NCBI RefSeq assembly: GCF_964340395.1
Contig: NC_135552.1
Coordinates: 27,750,181 to 27,810,180 of the forward strand
Direction of reading: 5' to 3'
Source of the DNA: Glandiceps talaboti
Taxonomy: Eukaryota > Hemichordata > Enteropneusta > Spengelidae
Length of the DNA stretch: 60,000 nucleotides
The translations under genes were made by a program, and so were the position numbers. Under the pieces are notes generated by a model. It was not told where the DNA came from. It worked only from the letters and a program-made list of their open reading frames with translations, and ran no database searches. Below are positions 31,063 to 45,213 of this stretch, piece by piece; positions within the stretch are counted from its first letter, which is position 1, and every line of letters begins with the position of its first letter.

Positions 31063-33497
31063 TTGGTACTTCTAAAACATTGATATAGGAACAGATTAAC
31101 ATTATTGCAGTGAACTTCAAACTTACAAAGTACACATGAAGCATTTGAAAATGATGGATGACTTAAAGTCAACTGCATTGTACTTGGCATCAATATTACT
31201 ACTGCTATATGGGCTAAGGTGACTGATCCCTACAAGGAGTACACAATCAACACACAGTACTCCTCACTGTCTACAAATGATTACATCAAGGTTTAATGAC
31301 TATTGATAAATATACAATTGCTCTAGGAGATACTGTACCTGTGGAGAATGGTCAACAAAACCATGGGGGATTCCTGAATGAAATCAGAGATAGCCTGTTT
31401 GCAATGTATAAAGCATAGCCAATTCAAATCTCTATTATGACTGAGTCTTATACATGTATGTATATTGAACGCTGCACTCCTTGTCATTTCAGGATAGCGT
31501 GACCTTTTAGAAAATAACAACTGATGTTTTAACTAGTTTCTGTTTTGAGCAGTCTGAGCCAGCATACATAAGGCTTCAACTCATCACACAAACCAATGCA
31601 ACATTCAACTTTTTGTGGTTTCTCAGTGAATTAATACATCTACATGTACATGTTGTATTATCAGGATTTCTACTATATGAACATAAAGTTTAGTAGAAAA
31701 TATAAAGTAATTATTTGTGAATGTCAAATAAACCAAACAAAGCAGTACATGTATATCCTGAGCTTTTCCTTTGAAATATTAATTCCCATAATCATTTCTG
31801 AATAACCAAAAACTTCTTTTGAAGATGAAAATGGAAAACATCAATTGTAATAGTTTGTATTCATTCTTTGTAAAGAGCAAAGTTACATTTGTTGTCTGTG
31901 GTTTGCCTTTTATCACCAGCATGTAGCTATTATCTACTGGCTCTCATGTAATCATTTTTAGCTTATTAGCTAAACTGCAAACATATTTTTTGATAAAAAC
32001 AAAATTTGAGAGAAAATTGACATACGTCTGCTCAGTAGAGGTGTGTAGTAACAAAACCAAGTCTTGCCTTAAGTTATTTTTTGATGGAATATTATATCCT
32101 GAATGGGGTTGATAAAATGAGAGTTTATGAGGCAGCCTCCAGATATCAAAGCAGTCTAGTAATGGTGTAGATTTTCCAGGGTCAAAATATACTGATAACA
32201 TTTTGTGTGTGTTTTATCGGAAACATCATTTGAATGTCTTGTTTGATTTGGGGTCTGATGGGGATCCAGACTGTCTAGATAACAAAATGGCCATAATTTA
32301 TACAGTGCATATATAATAATGATTTTTATTTTCAAAGATTATTCCCTTGTTGGTGATGTACCGTATCACATTTTCAAGATTATCCCTTTGTTGGTGATGT
32401 GTATCACTTTTCAAAGAACCGATAATGATGTTAGAGTCGACGTGGGCTAGTACATCACCACTAATGGATTTCATCTGATGCACATTATCTTCAGTCTCTG
32501 AGTGAAATTAGTTGAAAGATTAGTATATTTATATCACACATATTAAACTGTGGATTACAAAGTTTTGGGATGTCGAGTGTAGCACGTCTCAACTAGTACA
32601 TGTATGATGATCCGACATACGTCATACCGAGAATATTTCAGTTGGGCAGCAAAATGAAACAATAGAATTCACAACCACAAGATTGTAGTAAGATTTCCTT
32701 TGTGCATCATCAGACGTGAATAGAAAATAACACAGTCTGGTGAATCCTCATCAGAATGTCTGAACTGAGCTTCTTTGCATATCATCAACAAATTACATGA
32801 ACACCAACAAAACACACCTATTAACTGCTGAGACCTTGGATTGTCTGTTCCACTACTAACAACTATTATCTGAAATCATCAAAGTCTAGATGTGAGATCT
32901 ATGTGAAATATATCAAGGTTACTGAAAATACATCAGAAAGAACTTGGAGGTTAGGTCTATGTAATCCATGAAATCTGTGAAAATAGTATGAAATCTCAAA
33001 ATTCCCTTCCCCATCACACAAATTTGTTCAAAAGATCACATTCTTTGAAATAAATGGGTGGCTATACGCTGTAACACCATATGTCCTAAATTTCATCTAG
33101 GAGTACATGCACATGCATAAGTTATGATCGAAATATGAAATTTTGTAAGATCATAATGTCGTTTATGTTTTGTTCACTTGAGACTTGGTATACACAATGT
33201 GAATGAGTGTGTCGGCCATTTCAACAGAGTGATATAAAATGTCGTAAGCATCTCTTATCCTCATATGCATTAAAAGACTATCTATACATAATATGTTATC
33301 TGCTAGTACATTATTTATTAAACCAATGGTGTATAATCTCTGAATTCATATTTTTTTTAAAAAATATCTATAAATATTATGTGGTTTTCACATTGGTTGT
33401 TTGTGTATAGTGGATTTCATATGAAAAGAAGTAAAATATTAAGTTCAAGTATTCAAATTTTATAACGTAATTTCAGCATGGTTCCAGAGCAAGTCCA
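31063..33497. other. Noncoding region
   Basis: No gene recognised. A two-copy tandem duplication with CCCTTGTTGGTGATGT lies at about 32.33-32.42 kb. Confidence 0.6.
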
Positions 33498-33648
33498 CAT
33501 ACACATACACATACACATGTACATACACATACACATACACATGTACATACACATGTACATGTATAGGAATTTTAACTTTATTATATTCCCACTCTCTGAG
33601 TTAATTATTCTGAAATCTTTGCAGATACACATACACATACACATGTAC

Positions 33649-33685
<37 letters not shown>

Positions 33686-33738
33686 TGTACATACACATAC
33701 ACATACACATACACATACAAATACACATGTACATGTAC

Positions 33739-33769
<31 letters not shown>

Positions 33770-34152
33770 TGTACATACACATACACATGTACATACACAT
33801 ACACATACACATGTACATACACATACACATACACATGCACATACACATACACATACACATACACATGTACATGTATAGGAATTTTAACTTTATTATATTC
33901 CCACTCTCTGAGTTAATTATTCTGAAATCTTTGCAGATACACATACACATACTCATACACATACACATACACATACACATCAGTCGAAAATTTAACGCCC
34001 AGCCGGAGTACAAATATACATACACATGTACATACACATACACATACACATACACATGTACATACACATACACATACACTTTCACATGTACACGTATAGG
34101 AATTTCAACTTCATTATATGCCCACTCTCTGAGTTAACTATTCTGATTGCAG
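33498..34152. repeat. Higher-order (CACATA)n array with a 64 bp insert module
   Basis: Hexamer CACATA tracts with ACATGTACAT interruptions alternate with a unique module starting GTATAGGAATTTTAACTTT and ending CTTTGCAG. The module occurs at 33561-33624, 33873-33936 (identical by eye) and 34094-34152 (diverged and shortened). Long ORFs across it on both strands (HIHIHI or MCMCMC) are products of the 6 bp period. Confidence 0.95.
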
Positions 34153-34199
34153 ATACACAAGATTACTACAAATAATTCTGAACCAAAGAATGACAAAAT

Positions 34200-34900
34200 G
34201 TTTTTTATTTGCAAGATGTTGAAATCTAACTTTAAGAAATACATATTTGAGTAAAAACAAAACAAGTTAGCATTAAGTTAACGAACAGTTTAAATCTATT
34301 TGACCAAAATCATATTTTTGACCCATGCCATCCATTTTTACTTTACACAATCATCTCAATTTACACAAACATGTATATTCACACTAAAAAGTGTCATTCC
34401 TTGGTGATCAGCCGAATTATTTTTTAACTTTGTCATTTACGACCATTGACTAACAATAAATTCTAGTACAGACCTCATTTACAATCTACATACTAAGTAT
34501 TGGTTCATATTACTTTTCTAACAATTTTACATCTGGCTACAGAGAACATCTGAATCAAATAACATAAATAAACCTAACATTTTCTCATTTTATGTCTTTT
34601 GACCAAAAATGACATTCCTTTACTAATATACATGTACACATTAGAGAAGTACCTTGGATATTGTCATCTAGACATACTAGAAACAGTTTCATCAAATTTC
34701 AGACAAATTTAAATATCAAGTTGTAACTTTTGACTAAACACAACTTTTTTTTCAACCTTAATTTACATATTCAAGTAATGATCCAGAAGTATTAAGTAAA
34801 AATCACCATATCCTGTCCAACAATTAGCTTTGAAATGACCAAAATACAAACTTTGAAGTTATAACACACAAAGAATTTCATTTTTTTGCATTAAGCTTTC
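34200..34900. repeat. Diverged interspersed repeat with TTTGACCAAAA motifs
   Basis: Several spaced copies of a block with TTTTGACCAAAA and AATGACATTCCTT-like sequence followed by AT-rich text. The same kind of block occurs in better form at 57.2-57.7 kb. Boundaries are unclear. Confidence 0.45.
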
Positions 34901-37900
34901 AATCATTTAACTAAGAAATTCATTCAGCTATCTTTCAACACTATTTCATGGTCAAACTACTCAAAATTGATTCTATAACAGAAACAGAGAAAAATGCTGT
35001 CCTAAAGGATAACATTTCTCAGTATAAAGTTCATTTGATTTCTCATCTGTTGAGAGTAATAGCTATACCCTGCATGACAGCTCAGCAATTACTTGTCTTA
35101 ATTGCACCAATGGATTTTAATATCATATTGAGGTAACAATGTGTACTGCCTACAATCAAATACGTTTCTATGAAGAAACACTGAGTTACTGTCAACACTG
35201 AAAGCCATTAGACTGTCTGACATTTAGTGACATTTATTTTGACATGGATTCAGGTCTCCTTTACTTCTAATACAGTTTAGAAATTGAATTCAGCAAGTCT
35301 ATAACGGAAATCGTTGCATTCTAATGAAAGGAATCCAAAATGATGCCATAGGAATTTGCGAGACAATCTTTCAGTTAAATATCCTTCATCCATAGCATTT
35401 CAAATACTTAATTCAGCAAACCACTTGGCTTCAGACAGTGTTGACATGGCAAACAAAGATATAGTTATTCAATGAGAAAAGGTACATGTACAATAAGGCT
35501 ACATTTTTGTAAGTTAGTGAAAATGAAGAACCTTTGAAGAAAATTTCAGGGAGTCTTGACTTAAATATAAGGCGTACACCTTATGAGGATCTGGATTTCA
35601 AGAATTTTCAAGCACTGACAAAACGTTTTTGTTTTTAATAAATAATTTCACTGAAATTATTGATCCTTTAAATTAGTTTGACATCCAGGTATGGGCAGAT
35701 TGCAGATTATCAATGTCTCAATTGTTCCAGTTGAATAATTCTACAGGCCTCCAAAGATCCTAAATTACCAGTTTTCAATTATTAATAACATAATTACATC
35801 TGACACCTCTGGTTGTAATATTATAGTGATATGTTCTCTTATTTGATCTTGCTTGTGCTAGGAATGTGAGTGGATGAGAAGAACAGATAAGGGGTGGAAA
35901 AAAGAAATATTCTGTATACATTTGGTGGTACAGTTGGTAACAATCATACATGTACATTAGAGAACAGAGTCATGCACTGACCTTTTAGTCTAACCCTAGG
36001 ATAATTTCATTCACACACTGACCTCAGAAAGCCTGACCAATTTGAAAATAAGTGAGGTAATTATATACATGTACATGAAGCTTTGAAGCTTTCTTTTTTG
36101 AGAAACCTGACATTCATGATCAAGGCTAAATTGTCCTTTATGTATGTTTGATGCATGGTGGTACCATAATCATGGTAATGTCATCTTTTGCTCAGAGTTC
36201 TCCAGTGAAATTTATGAGAACTGTTCTGTTCACTGAATTTCATTTTCTTTAGGGTGCTGTTTGTATGCCAGTGTAGTGCTTTACAAGGGATATACCACAT
36301 GTAGGTACAATTAATGTACATGTATGATCTAAATAATAGCAATGAATGAATCTATTTGGTATAAAATGGAAGTAGACTGTATTTAAACTTTCCACTTGAA
36401 AGATGTGTACAATGGACCATAATGATAATTACAGGACATAAGGAAAACACAGTAAGTAGTAAAATACATGGTCCATTTTAACTGTAAATACCTTCTCCTT
36501 CACCAGATTCAAGTACTGTGGGCAGCATAGCCATCGTTTACATTTATATTGATCACATTGGGAATTATGTACATGTACATGTAGGTATGGAACCCATCTG
36601 ACCTAGGTATAACAGCTATTTATCTAGTATAAGTGGATGAAACCAAAATAACTCATCCTGCCCAGCAAGTCATGAACCACATTAAATTTGATTACAGGCA
36701 TCAGGTTCTGTAAATTGCTCATTATCACATTGATGAGCTGGCCAACATACAAGTTCTGACATTTATTACACCTTTCAGTTGTTAATTAAGGTGCACACTG
36801 TGAATGTTTTAAGTGACAGATGTTGTTAGTTGCAAGTTAAGTACATGTACAGAACAGTGCTAATAATTTCACCTGATAATTATCAAGACTCTAATATGGC
36901 AAAGAGGCAAAGTAAGAAAGGAAGAATCTAAAATATATAATTGGAAATTCACAATAGATAAAATTCTATTCTCTGAGTAATGGATATATAACAGAATGAT
37001 TCAATATTTAATATCCAAATTTCAACTACTGGTACAATTAATGTAAATAACTTTATAAAAGGGGACAATAATCACCAGGCTTTACAAGGATCTCTGCTAA
37101 GCAACAAAAATAACTGGCACCATTATTGCTGGATGTTATTAATTGTTATCACCAATAATGCTATTTTTGTACACTATTCATCATACAAAGTAGTTTCTAA
37201 GAAATTCTATATTAGTTCTTTGGCTAGGTGTTCATACATTTGTACGTACATGTATGCATGTAGGAACCATCTGTACAGAGATGAGTTGGTTTCATTTATG
37301 TAATATTTACAATTATGAGTTCAACAAGTTAATAACTGTTACTTCAAGTTTGATTACAACAGTAAGACTAGATGTGGATACAAAATTACATGTTGAACAC
37401 ATCCCTGTTTGAAGTCTCATATCTTAAACAGATGGAGTGACCTAGTATTGATAACATTTTTTGTATGAAATTATTGTATGTTGATATCAAAACACTGGTT
37501 AAATGGAATATTCCAGAACCCAAGAACCAAATTTATTGTCTTAAAGTATGCCTGTTCTAGCTGTGTTTCTTTCTTTGTAAAACCTGTTCTGTGATCTATA
37601 ATACATGTATATGTTGTTTGACAATTACAATATATGTTCACTGAGTGATTCAAAATATTTGTTAGGCATGAACTTTTAAATGCCATGTTAAATCATTATT
37701 GCTATGTTTTGTATTATTCTTTTTTACATTTGATAACTTAAAAGTTATGTATTAATTTTAAGTGATCTTTATAATATCTACAATCAAGCCCCATGTATTG
37801 CTACAATGTATACAGACATTGTGAGCTCTACTCGTGCAGTTATTTTCCATATTATGTCCTGGGATAACTTTACCCAAATAAAGTCATGCACTTCATGTGT

Positions 37901-38477
37901 ATTAATCTGCTTAATGATATGCCCTTATCATAATTTTAATGAAACAGTACTTTAACTTTCAATATCAAATCCAACACTGTATTATCAAAAATGTGAAAAT
38001 TATTCATTTCAAATGTATCTTCCCATTTCATAGGGTATGTGATAAATATTGACATCCCAGCCCAGACACTGATTTTGCCAACATCAGGCTGGTAGTACTT
38101 GACTTACAAGCCCTCCTAATCTGCCATACACCCACAGTCTGATCCGCAAAACCCATATCCAGTCTGTTAAGATTATTACACAATTATGAGTATAATTCCC
38201 TTCCACAGAATTATTCTGATCAATGCATGTATCAAATAATATGTTTTAATGTCACATACGTTTCTTGATATTCTCTGATTTAATGTCCCTGTCAGTAGAA
38301 AGCAATTTGATATTCTTCTTAAAGTTCTGGGAAATAATCCATGAAAGCTGATCATGAAATGCTCCTGGTATATTGAGCTCATTCACTGTGACATTAATAT
38401 CTTAGTTTGTAGCTTAGCAAATCTTTACAACTCTCCCTTCCTTCGAAAAGCATATCTATATCTTGCCTGAAATGTTA
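34901..38477. other. Noncoding region
   Basis: No exon or array recognised. The palindromes ACATGTAC and TACATGTA are frequent here (for example near 36.31, 36.57 and 36.84 kb). Confidence 0.5.
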
Positions 38478-40010
38478 CACTCTTTGTCATAAAAGTTTAG
38501 TATTTGCCGGGGTGTTTGAGACACACACAATCCTTTTTTGAGACACACACAATCCTTGTCATAAGAGCTTAGCATTTGAGGATTTATGCAACAATTTACT
38601 CTAAAACAGGACACATCAAAAGATGCCGCATCAGTCTAAGGTGACAATGTTGGAAAACACAAACTTATGGTCTATCGACTCGTGTTGATGCAACCTTTGA
38701 TGTCTTCTGTTTTACAGTAAATTGTTGCAGAAAACCCCAAATGCTAAGCTCTTATGACCAGAATTGAGGTGTTCAAGACATACTGAATCCTGGTCATAAG
38801 AGCTTAGCATTTGAGGATTTTATACAAAAATTTAATCTAAACCAGAAGACATCAAAAGTTTTGTCAATGTGTATGGACAGAGCAGTCAGTCTATGTGATT
38901 GATGTTTTTATTGACCATAGAGCAGTTTCATTGTACGTCCTATGCGTCCTTTAGTGGGACTCATTGCTCATGCTGGACTGGTAACACTTCATGTATTCTT
39001 TACTGACGTGTTTTAAAAAAACGTCTTCTACTCCTTGCACCTAATCTTGTCCAACTGTTCATCCGGCCATATACATCTGTCTTGCTAATTTTCGGTCTGG
39101 TTGACAAGTTGGCCTTAGTCTACCTGAAGATGTGAAGGACTATCACTACTACACCATTCCCCTACGCAAACATTTTGATTTTTTTAATTTTTGCTTGTCT
39201 ACCTCGAGAAAGAACGAGTGAAATTTCAAAAAATAGACACAGAATAGTGTAGTAGCGTTAGTATTTCATGTCTACAGGTACACTAAAGTCAGCCTGGGTT
39301 TATATAATACTTGCATCCAATATAAATCCAACATAAAAGTAAGGTATACATTGAGTTTAAAATAATAGGCACAAGAAATGCACACATCTGACTGGATATT
39401 CGTCACTGAAATACACATGAAAAAATGCACCATGCTAGTCCTGCTTACAGACGGAGTAATTCGGGACTCAATTCTGACAACTGTCCCTCCCTTCTGTTGA
39501 GGGACAGTCATTATTGCATCCCATAATCTATACATGTACCATCTGCAAGCAGGACTACCAGGGTGCTGGATGTTCGTCACTGAAATCACAGGCAAGTTTC
39601 TTCCTCGTTTATGCTGAAATACACTACCAGAGTGCAGGATGTTCACTGAAATACACTATCAGGCCGCTGGATGTTCGCCACCAAAATGACTTTTGCGTAG
39701 AACTGACTGCTATGTATATCTACACTAACACATCTTTTGATGGTCATAAATGCTTAGCATAGCTATGCAACAAGTTACTCAAAAACAGAGTGAGTGGACT
39801 GATGATAAGTTTATGTGGTCTCAAACACCACATGAAGTTGTAACAGTGTACAAGGCAGAATGCTTTTAAAAGTTGCCTCAGACTGATGCATTTTTTGATG
39901 TGTCCTGTTTTAGAGTAAACTGTTGCATAAAATCCTCAAATGCTAAGCTCTTATGACACAGGATTCTGTCTCAAACATCCAAATGCTGTAAGCTTTTATG
40001 ATAAAGAGTG
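38478..40010. mobile_element. TA-flanked foldback DNA element with nested inverted repeats
   Basis: Outer ends are inverted copies: CACTCTTTGTCATAAAAG at 38478 and, on the other strand, CACTCTTTATCATAAAAG ending at 40010. Both are flanked by TA (38476-38477 and 40011-40012), as for Tc1/mariner-type insertion. Inside, the related motif GTCATAAGAGCTTAGCATTT recurs at about 38.56 and 38.79 kb and inverted at about 38.74 and 39.93 kb. It is followed each time by a CAACAATTTACTNTAAAACAG-like block. So at least two inverted pairs (38.55-38.76 and 38.79-39.96 kb) lie within the outer pair. No transposase is recognisable, so it is probably non-autonomous. Confidence 0.75.
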
Positions 40011-40012
40011 TA

Positions 40013-43000
40013 TAATAACTAGTGACTAATGCAGAGTTTGTCCAGTATTGATTCAATAAGGCCATCTATAAAACAGATCATGTCAGTTTATATGTACAAA
40101 CTAAATGGTCAAGAGACTAACAGTAATGGTGTTGGCGAAGTCTTAGCTAGCTTCATGTTGATATGACAAATACTGAGTTTTCTTTAGTTGGTATTAAAGC
40201 TGAATTATTACAAGTACAATATAGCAGGCCTCTAAAGAATAAAATAAAATCTATGGGGAGTGTAGGATATTGACCTCTTCAATAATGAATTACTAGATTA
40301 TCCAGGTGTGTATACATGTATTGTGGTACACTTGATACATGTAATGCCCTGCAGAAAATTGCGTGTGATATACAAAGTCTATACAAAATATTTAGAATTG
40401 GAAACTTGTCAACAAAAGAGCACATGAAATACCTACATGTACATGTAGCATGTTTATTTCACAACAGTCAAGAATACATGTACAGGTAAAATCCTACAAT
40501 GAAAATGTGACTATAATTGGAGATCACTTTGGATATTAAGACCTTGTAAATAGTGTTACCCACAAATTTACACTTAGATCACCTGTCTTGAGTTTGTAGT
40601 AATGCTTTGTGATAAATGATACTTGGCACTTCACAGATAGACTGACCTATAACATATCTCAAAATTGATAATGTGTTATATTGATTGATGTATCGTACTT
40701 GACACAGACTCAGATAAATTGTCTTTGCTGACATACAGTATATAACTACATGTATACACACTTAGTGATACTTCAATGCTCCCTGAGCTTACATACATGT
40801 ACAGGTACTTACTTTACGCATGAATTTATAGATGCAGTTTATGTCCTAGCTGACTTTAGATGGTTCTGATGAGTTCATTTCCCATTGTACAGAATGGCAC
40901 CTCATGGAATTATCAAGTCTATAAGCTTTTTCTTTCTCAAAAGTATGTCATAATACATTGGGCAGTTCTGTTTTTATTCCATGGGATTCTGAATACAGAT
41001 GAGTTGTTTCTAAGGAAGCTGTGTTTCCAGGTTGTCTTAATCTTTGTTCGGTTGTGTTCATGGATGAATATCAAGTTATTACATCTTACACACTGAAAAT
41101 GAATCTGGGCTATCGAGAAAAGACAAACTGACAGAATTTGATCAAGATGACATACAATATGATGAATAATACACAGAGAGAAAATTGGGATCACTACAAT
41201 ACAGATACCAATATCTTTTTACAAATTGTGACACAGAATTTACATCTGCCTTCAAAACTGAAGGCTAGATATACTTATTTATTTATTTTCTTTATCTTTG
41301 GTAGCTTCTTGAGTTAGTAAGTACTTCTTTCAAAGGAAGCTGAGACTAAAAAGGTCATAACAGATACAAATACAGACCAAGGACATCAGACATGAACCTG
41401 GTGGAATAGTAATACTTCTGATATATGTATACAATGATGGAGAATGTTGCAAAAAAGATTACTCAGTCTTGGCATTTGTATCAAATCAATGTTTAATTTT
41501 TTAAGGAAAAGCATTCTTGAACAACGCAATAATTCAAAAAATATTGCCACTGTTGGGAAAATTGTGAATCTTGTATTGATACTTTCCATTGGAAGCTTTT
41601 CACAATGATCCAAGGGATATCATTTCTTTGAAATATCAAATTTTGTTGTGAGACAATTTGATATTATAACCTCTCTTTTGTTATTTAAAAAAAAAAAAAT
41701 AACCGTTTCTAAGAAGTGATCTTGCAAATATCCTGAAAACTAATTTTGCAAATGCTTGTAGAGAAATCAAATATCAGGCATGTGATATTGTGAATCAATC
41801 TCCTTGTACTTCCAAGAATCACGTAGTACTGATAACCCTTGCATGACATGATTACACATGCTGAGATTACATTTGGAACACATATATACAGCTTTCTGAA
41901 CATTCATGTCCATGTACATCTAATACTCTTAAAAAGTCCAATCCCATCAAACAGTGTGAAATGATTAAATTTTGGAAATGCAGACCTGAGGTATAATCAT
42001 GCACTATCAGGCTTCAAGTGATTATATTGAACAAATTTTACCTGAATTGATGATAAGGATGTCATCAGTTAATTTGATCTCCAATTGAAGAAAATGAGTA
42101 GACGACTTAAGAGGATAAAGATCAGTCATCTCTACTAGATATTGTTGTTTATGCAGCTTTAGTACATGTAGTAGTTTTTGTGAAATACCGTCGAAGACAC
42201 ATGTGAGGATAATTGTTTGCATCGGCTCTATACATGCATGTACACTCTTGTTTTCTGGTATATTACATGTAGTTGAGAAAAAACATTGCCATTCTTTTCT
42301 TCAGATGTCAACACACATCAAAGACTGTGTTCTTTACTGGACTATACACTTGTAAACAATATGGCAGCAGGAGAATATAACTCAGCTCTACATATTTCAT
42401 CTCTGACTTTGTTATATTTAAACAGTCACTGCTGTGTAACAAATTAGATTACAATGAAAACAATGAATGTTTGCAAATTATAGTAAAGACTTAAAGCTTG
42501 TGATCAAAGCTATTATGCAATGTTTATATTGGTGATTACACTTCACTCAGGATAGGATAATTGGAAATCAATGTCTGCCTAGTTTATTGACATTTTAGAA
42601 TCATGAGACTTAGGGGCAATAATTGTCAACTGGTTCAGGAATGACTGAGGAAAGTTTATACTTTGAATGAAATGTTTAAATGTTCACCACCTAGACTTGA
42701 TAAATTTCAGCCTGAGTACTCTGATTATAACCCAATATTGTAATCTTCATGTTCATAGCTACTCATGTAAAATATCATCATTTTTATCTAGCGTTCCACA
42801 AATACATTTATCGTATTAAATAAACTGTAGTTTGTTGAAAACAAAACAATTTATTAAAAATAAAAAAATAAAAAAATAAAAAATTAATGATGTGTTTTCC
42901 CTTTCATAGCAGGAATACATTTGTATGTTCATTGATTTACACATTATATATATACCATTTATATAAAAAGTGGGATCTTTGTGTATTTCAATGGATGTAT

Positions 43001-44027
43001 CCATTTAGTTTCCCTAATACAGAAACATATCAATGACACCTGTCCACATACAAGTACCACTACCATTTTCTGGTCTTTGATAAGGATGACTTTAGCCAAG
43101 ACTGAAACAAATCTGGAAAGAATAAATCAACTTTTGTCTAATAAAACATGCAATTTAAATATATATTAATTAAAATCACAACAACAAGAAATTAATCACA
43201 TTTAGTTGTTTACTGCAGACAGAAGATAACTTTTACATGTACATTGTACATTGTACACGTACACGTACATGTACATGTATTTTTTAATTTTTTTTATATC
43301 AAATGCTAAAGTGAACAATAGCTCATAAGACATGGCCAGGTCATGCACAGATATAGACAGCAAAACACTATATAAGTAAACCTCATGAGTCAAAGCAGTG
43401 GTTCACAGCAGTGTAGGAGTACATGTATGTCAGAGTAATCCTCTGCTACTTTTAGGGTTCTTTTCCATGTATGTGTACCAGTTATAGTAATGCCTACATC
43501 ACTGCTCCTGTAATAAATTGCAAGTGAATGTACATTGATTCCAATCTCAAAATCAATAACCCATGGACTTTGATTGATTTTCTCTTATAACAAGCATCTG
43601 ATGGATCCTGTTTGAGTAGCAAGTATCTGATAACGCTTTGATTAAAAGACAACACCTGTCAGACATTTGACATTGATCATAAAAAGTTTCATCTCCAGAT
43701 ATCTGTTTAATGAGATAAGAAGCAATTCTTTGATGGAAGTAAATGACATGTCAGTCTTGTAGCTTGAGCTGTGGCTGGATTACAAATTCTACAATCTTTA
43801 ACAAAACGTTGAGGAAATCAAGAGCTAATCAGTATTTCCTCTGATCAAAATACTAATCTAGCTTTTCTCAATCGCTAGGGAATATACTATGGCAACTTTA
43901 CAATCAGAGAATGAAATGGTTGATAAAAGTGATTGATGTACTACATGGATTAACCTGTTGGTCTTTATGTCATGTGATATAGTATTGTATAATGCAATGT
44001 AATAGTAAAATGTCATGTGTACATGTA
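40013..44027. other. Noncoding region
   Basis: No recognisable exon. Dense ACATGTAC/TACATGTA palindromes occur (for example 40.43-40.45 and 43.23-43.28 kb), plus short A-rich runs near 42.86 kb. Confidence 0.5.
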
Positions 44028-45213
44028 ATTCAACGTCATGTAATTCAATGTCATGTAATTCAGTGTCATGTAATTCAATGACATGTAATTCAATGTCTTG
44101 TAATTCAGTGTCATGTAATTCAGTGTCATATAATTCAGTGTCTTGTAATTCAATGTCATGTAATTCAGTGTCATATAATTCAGTGTCATATAATTCAATG
44201 TCATGTAATTCAGTGTCATGTAATTCAGAGTCATATAATTCAATGTCATATCATTCAGTGTCATGTAATTCAGTGTCATATAATTCAATGTCATGTAATT
44301 CAATGTCATGTAATTCAGTGTCTTGTAATTCAGTGTCATATAATTCAATGTCATGTAATTCAGTGTCATGTAATTCAATGTCTTGTAATTCAGTGTCTTG
44401 TAATTCAATGTCATGTAATTCAATGTCATGTAATTCAGTGTCATGTAATTCAGTGTCATGTACCGGTAATTCAATGTCATGTAATTCAGTGTCATGTAAT
44501 TCAATATCATGTAATTCAATGTCATGTAATTCAATGTCATGTAATTCAATGTCATGTAATTCAGTGTCATGTAATTCAATGTCATGTAATTCAATGTCAT
44601 GTAATTCAATGTCATGTAATTCAGTGTCATGTAATTCAGTGTCATGTAATTCAATGTCATGTAATTCAATGTCATGTAATTCAATGTCATGTATATCAAT
44701 GTCATGTAATTCAATGTCATGTATATCAATGTCATGTAATTCAATGTCTTGTAATTCAGTGTCATGTAATTCAGTGTCATGTAATTCAGTGTCTTGTAAT
44801 TCAGTGTCATGTAATTCAATGTCATGTATATCAGTGTCATGTAATTCAATGTCTTGTAATTCAGTGTCATGTAATTCAATGTCATGTAATTCAGTGTCAT
44901 GTATATCAATGTCATGTAATTCAGTGTCATGTAATTCAATGTCATGTAATTCAATGTCATGTAATTCAATGTCATGTAATTCAGTGTCATGTAATTCAGT
45001 GTCTTGTAATTCAATGTCATGTAATTCAATGTCATGTAATTCAATGTCATGTAATTCAATGTCATGTAATTCAGTGTCATGTAATTCAATGTCTTGTAAT
45101 TCAATGTCATGTAATTCAGTGTCATGTAATTCAATGTCATGTAATTCAATGTCATGTAATTCAATGTCATGTAATTCAATGTCATGTAATTCAGTGTCAT
45201 GTAATTCAATGTA
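44028..45213. repeat. 15 bp minisatellite, about 79 copies
   Basis: Unit ATGTCATGTAATTCA with a few recurring variants (AGTGTCAT, TCTTG, ATATAAT, TATATC). One unit carries a 5 bp insertion (ACCGG) at about 44.46 kb, and the phase shift is compensated in both ORFs. The 400-codon ORFs on both strands arise because 15 is a multiple of three and the unit lacks stops in those frames. Confidence 0.98.

Noticed and set aside
33453-34137. ORFs of about 210 codons rich in His-Ile or Met-Cys
   Set aside because: Translation of a CACATA hexamer array.
39272-39646. 124-codon minus-strand ORF inside the foldback element
   Set aside because: No transposase-like motif (no DDE/D pattern or HTH); it contains internal repeats of a TGGATGTTCGTCACTGAAAT block, so probably chance.
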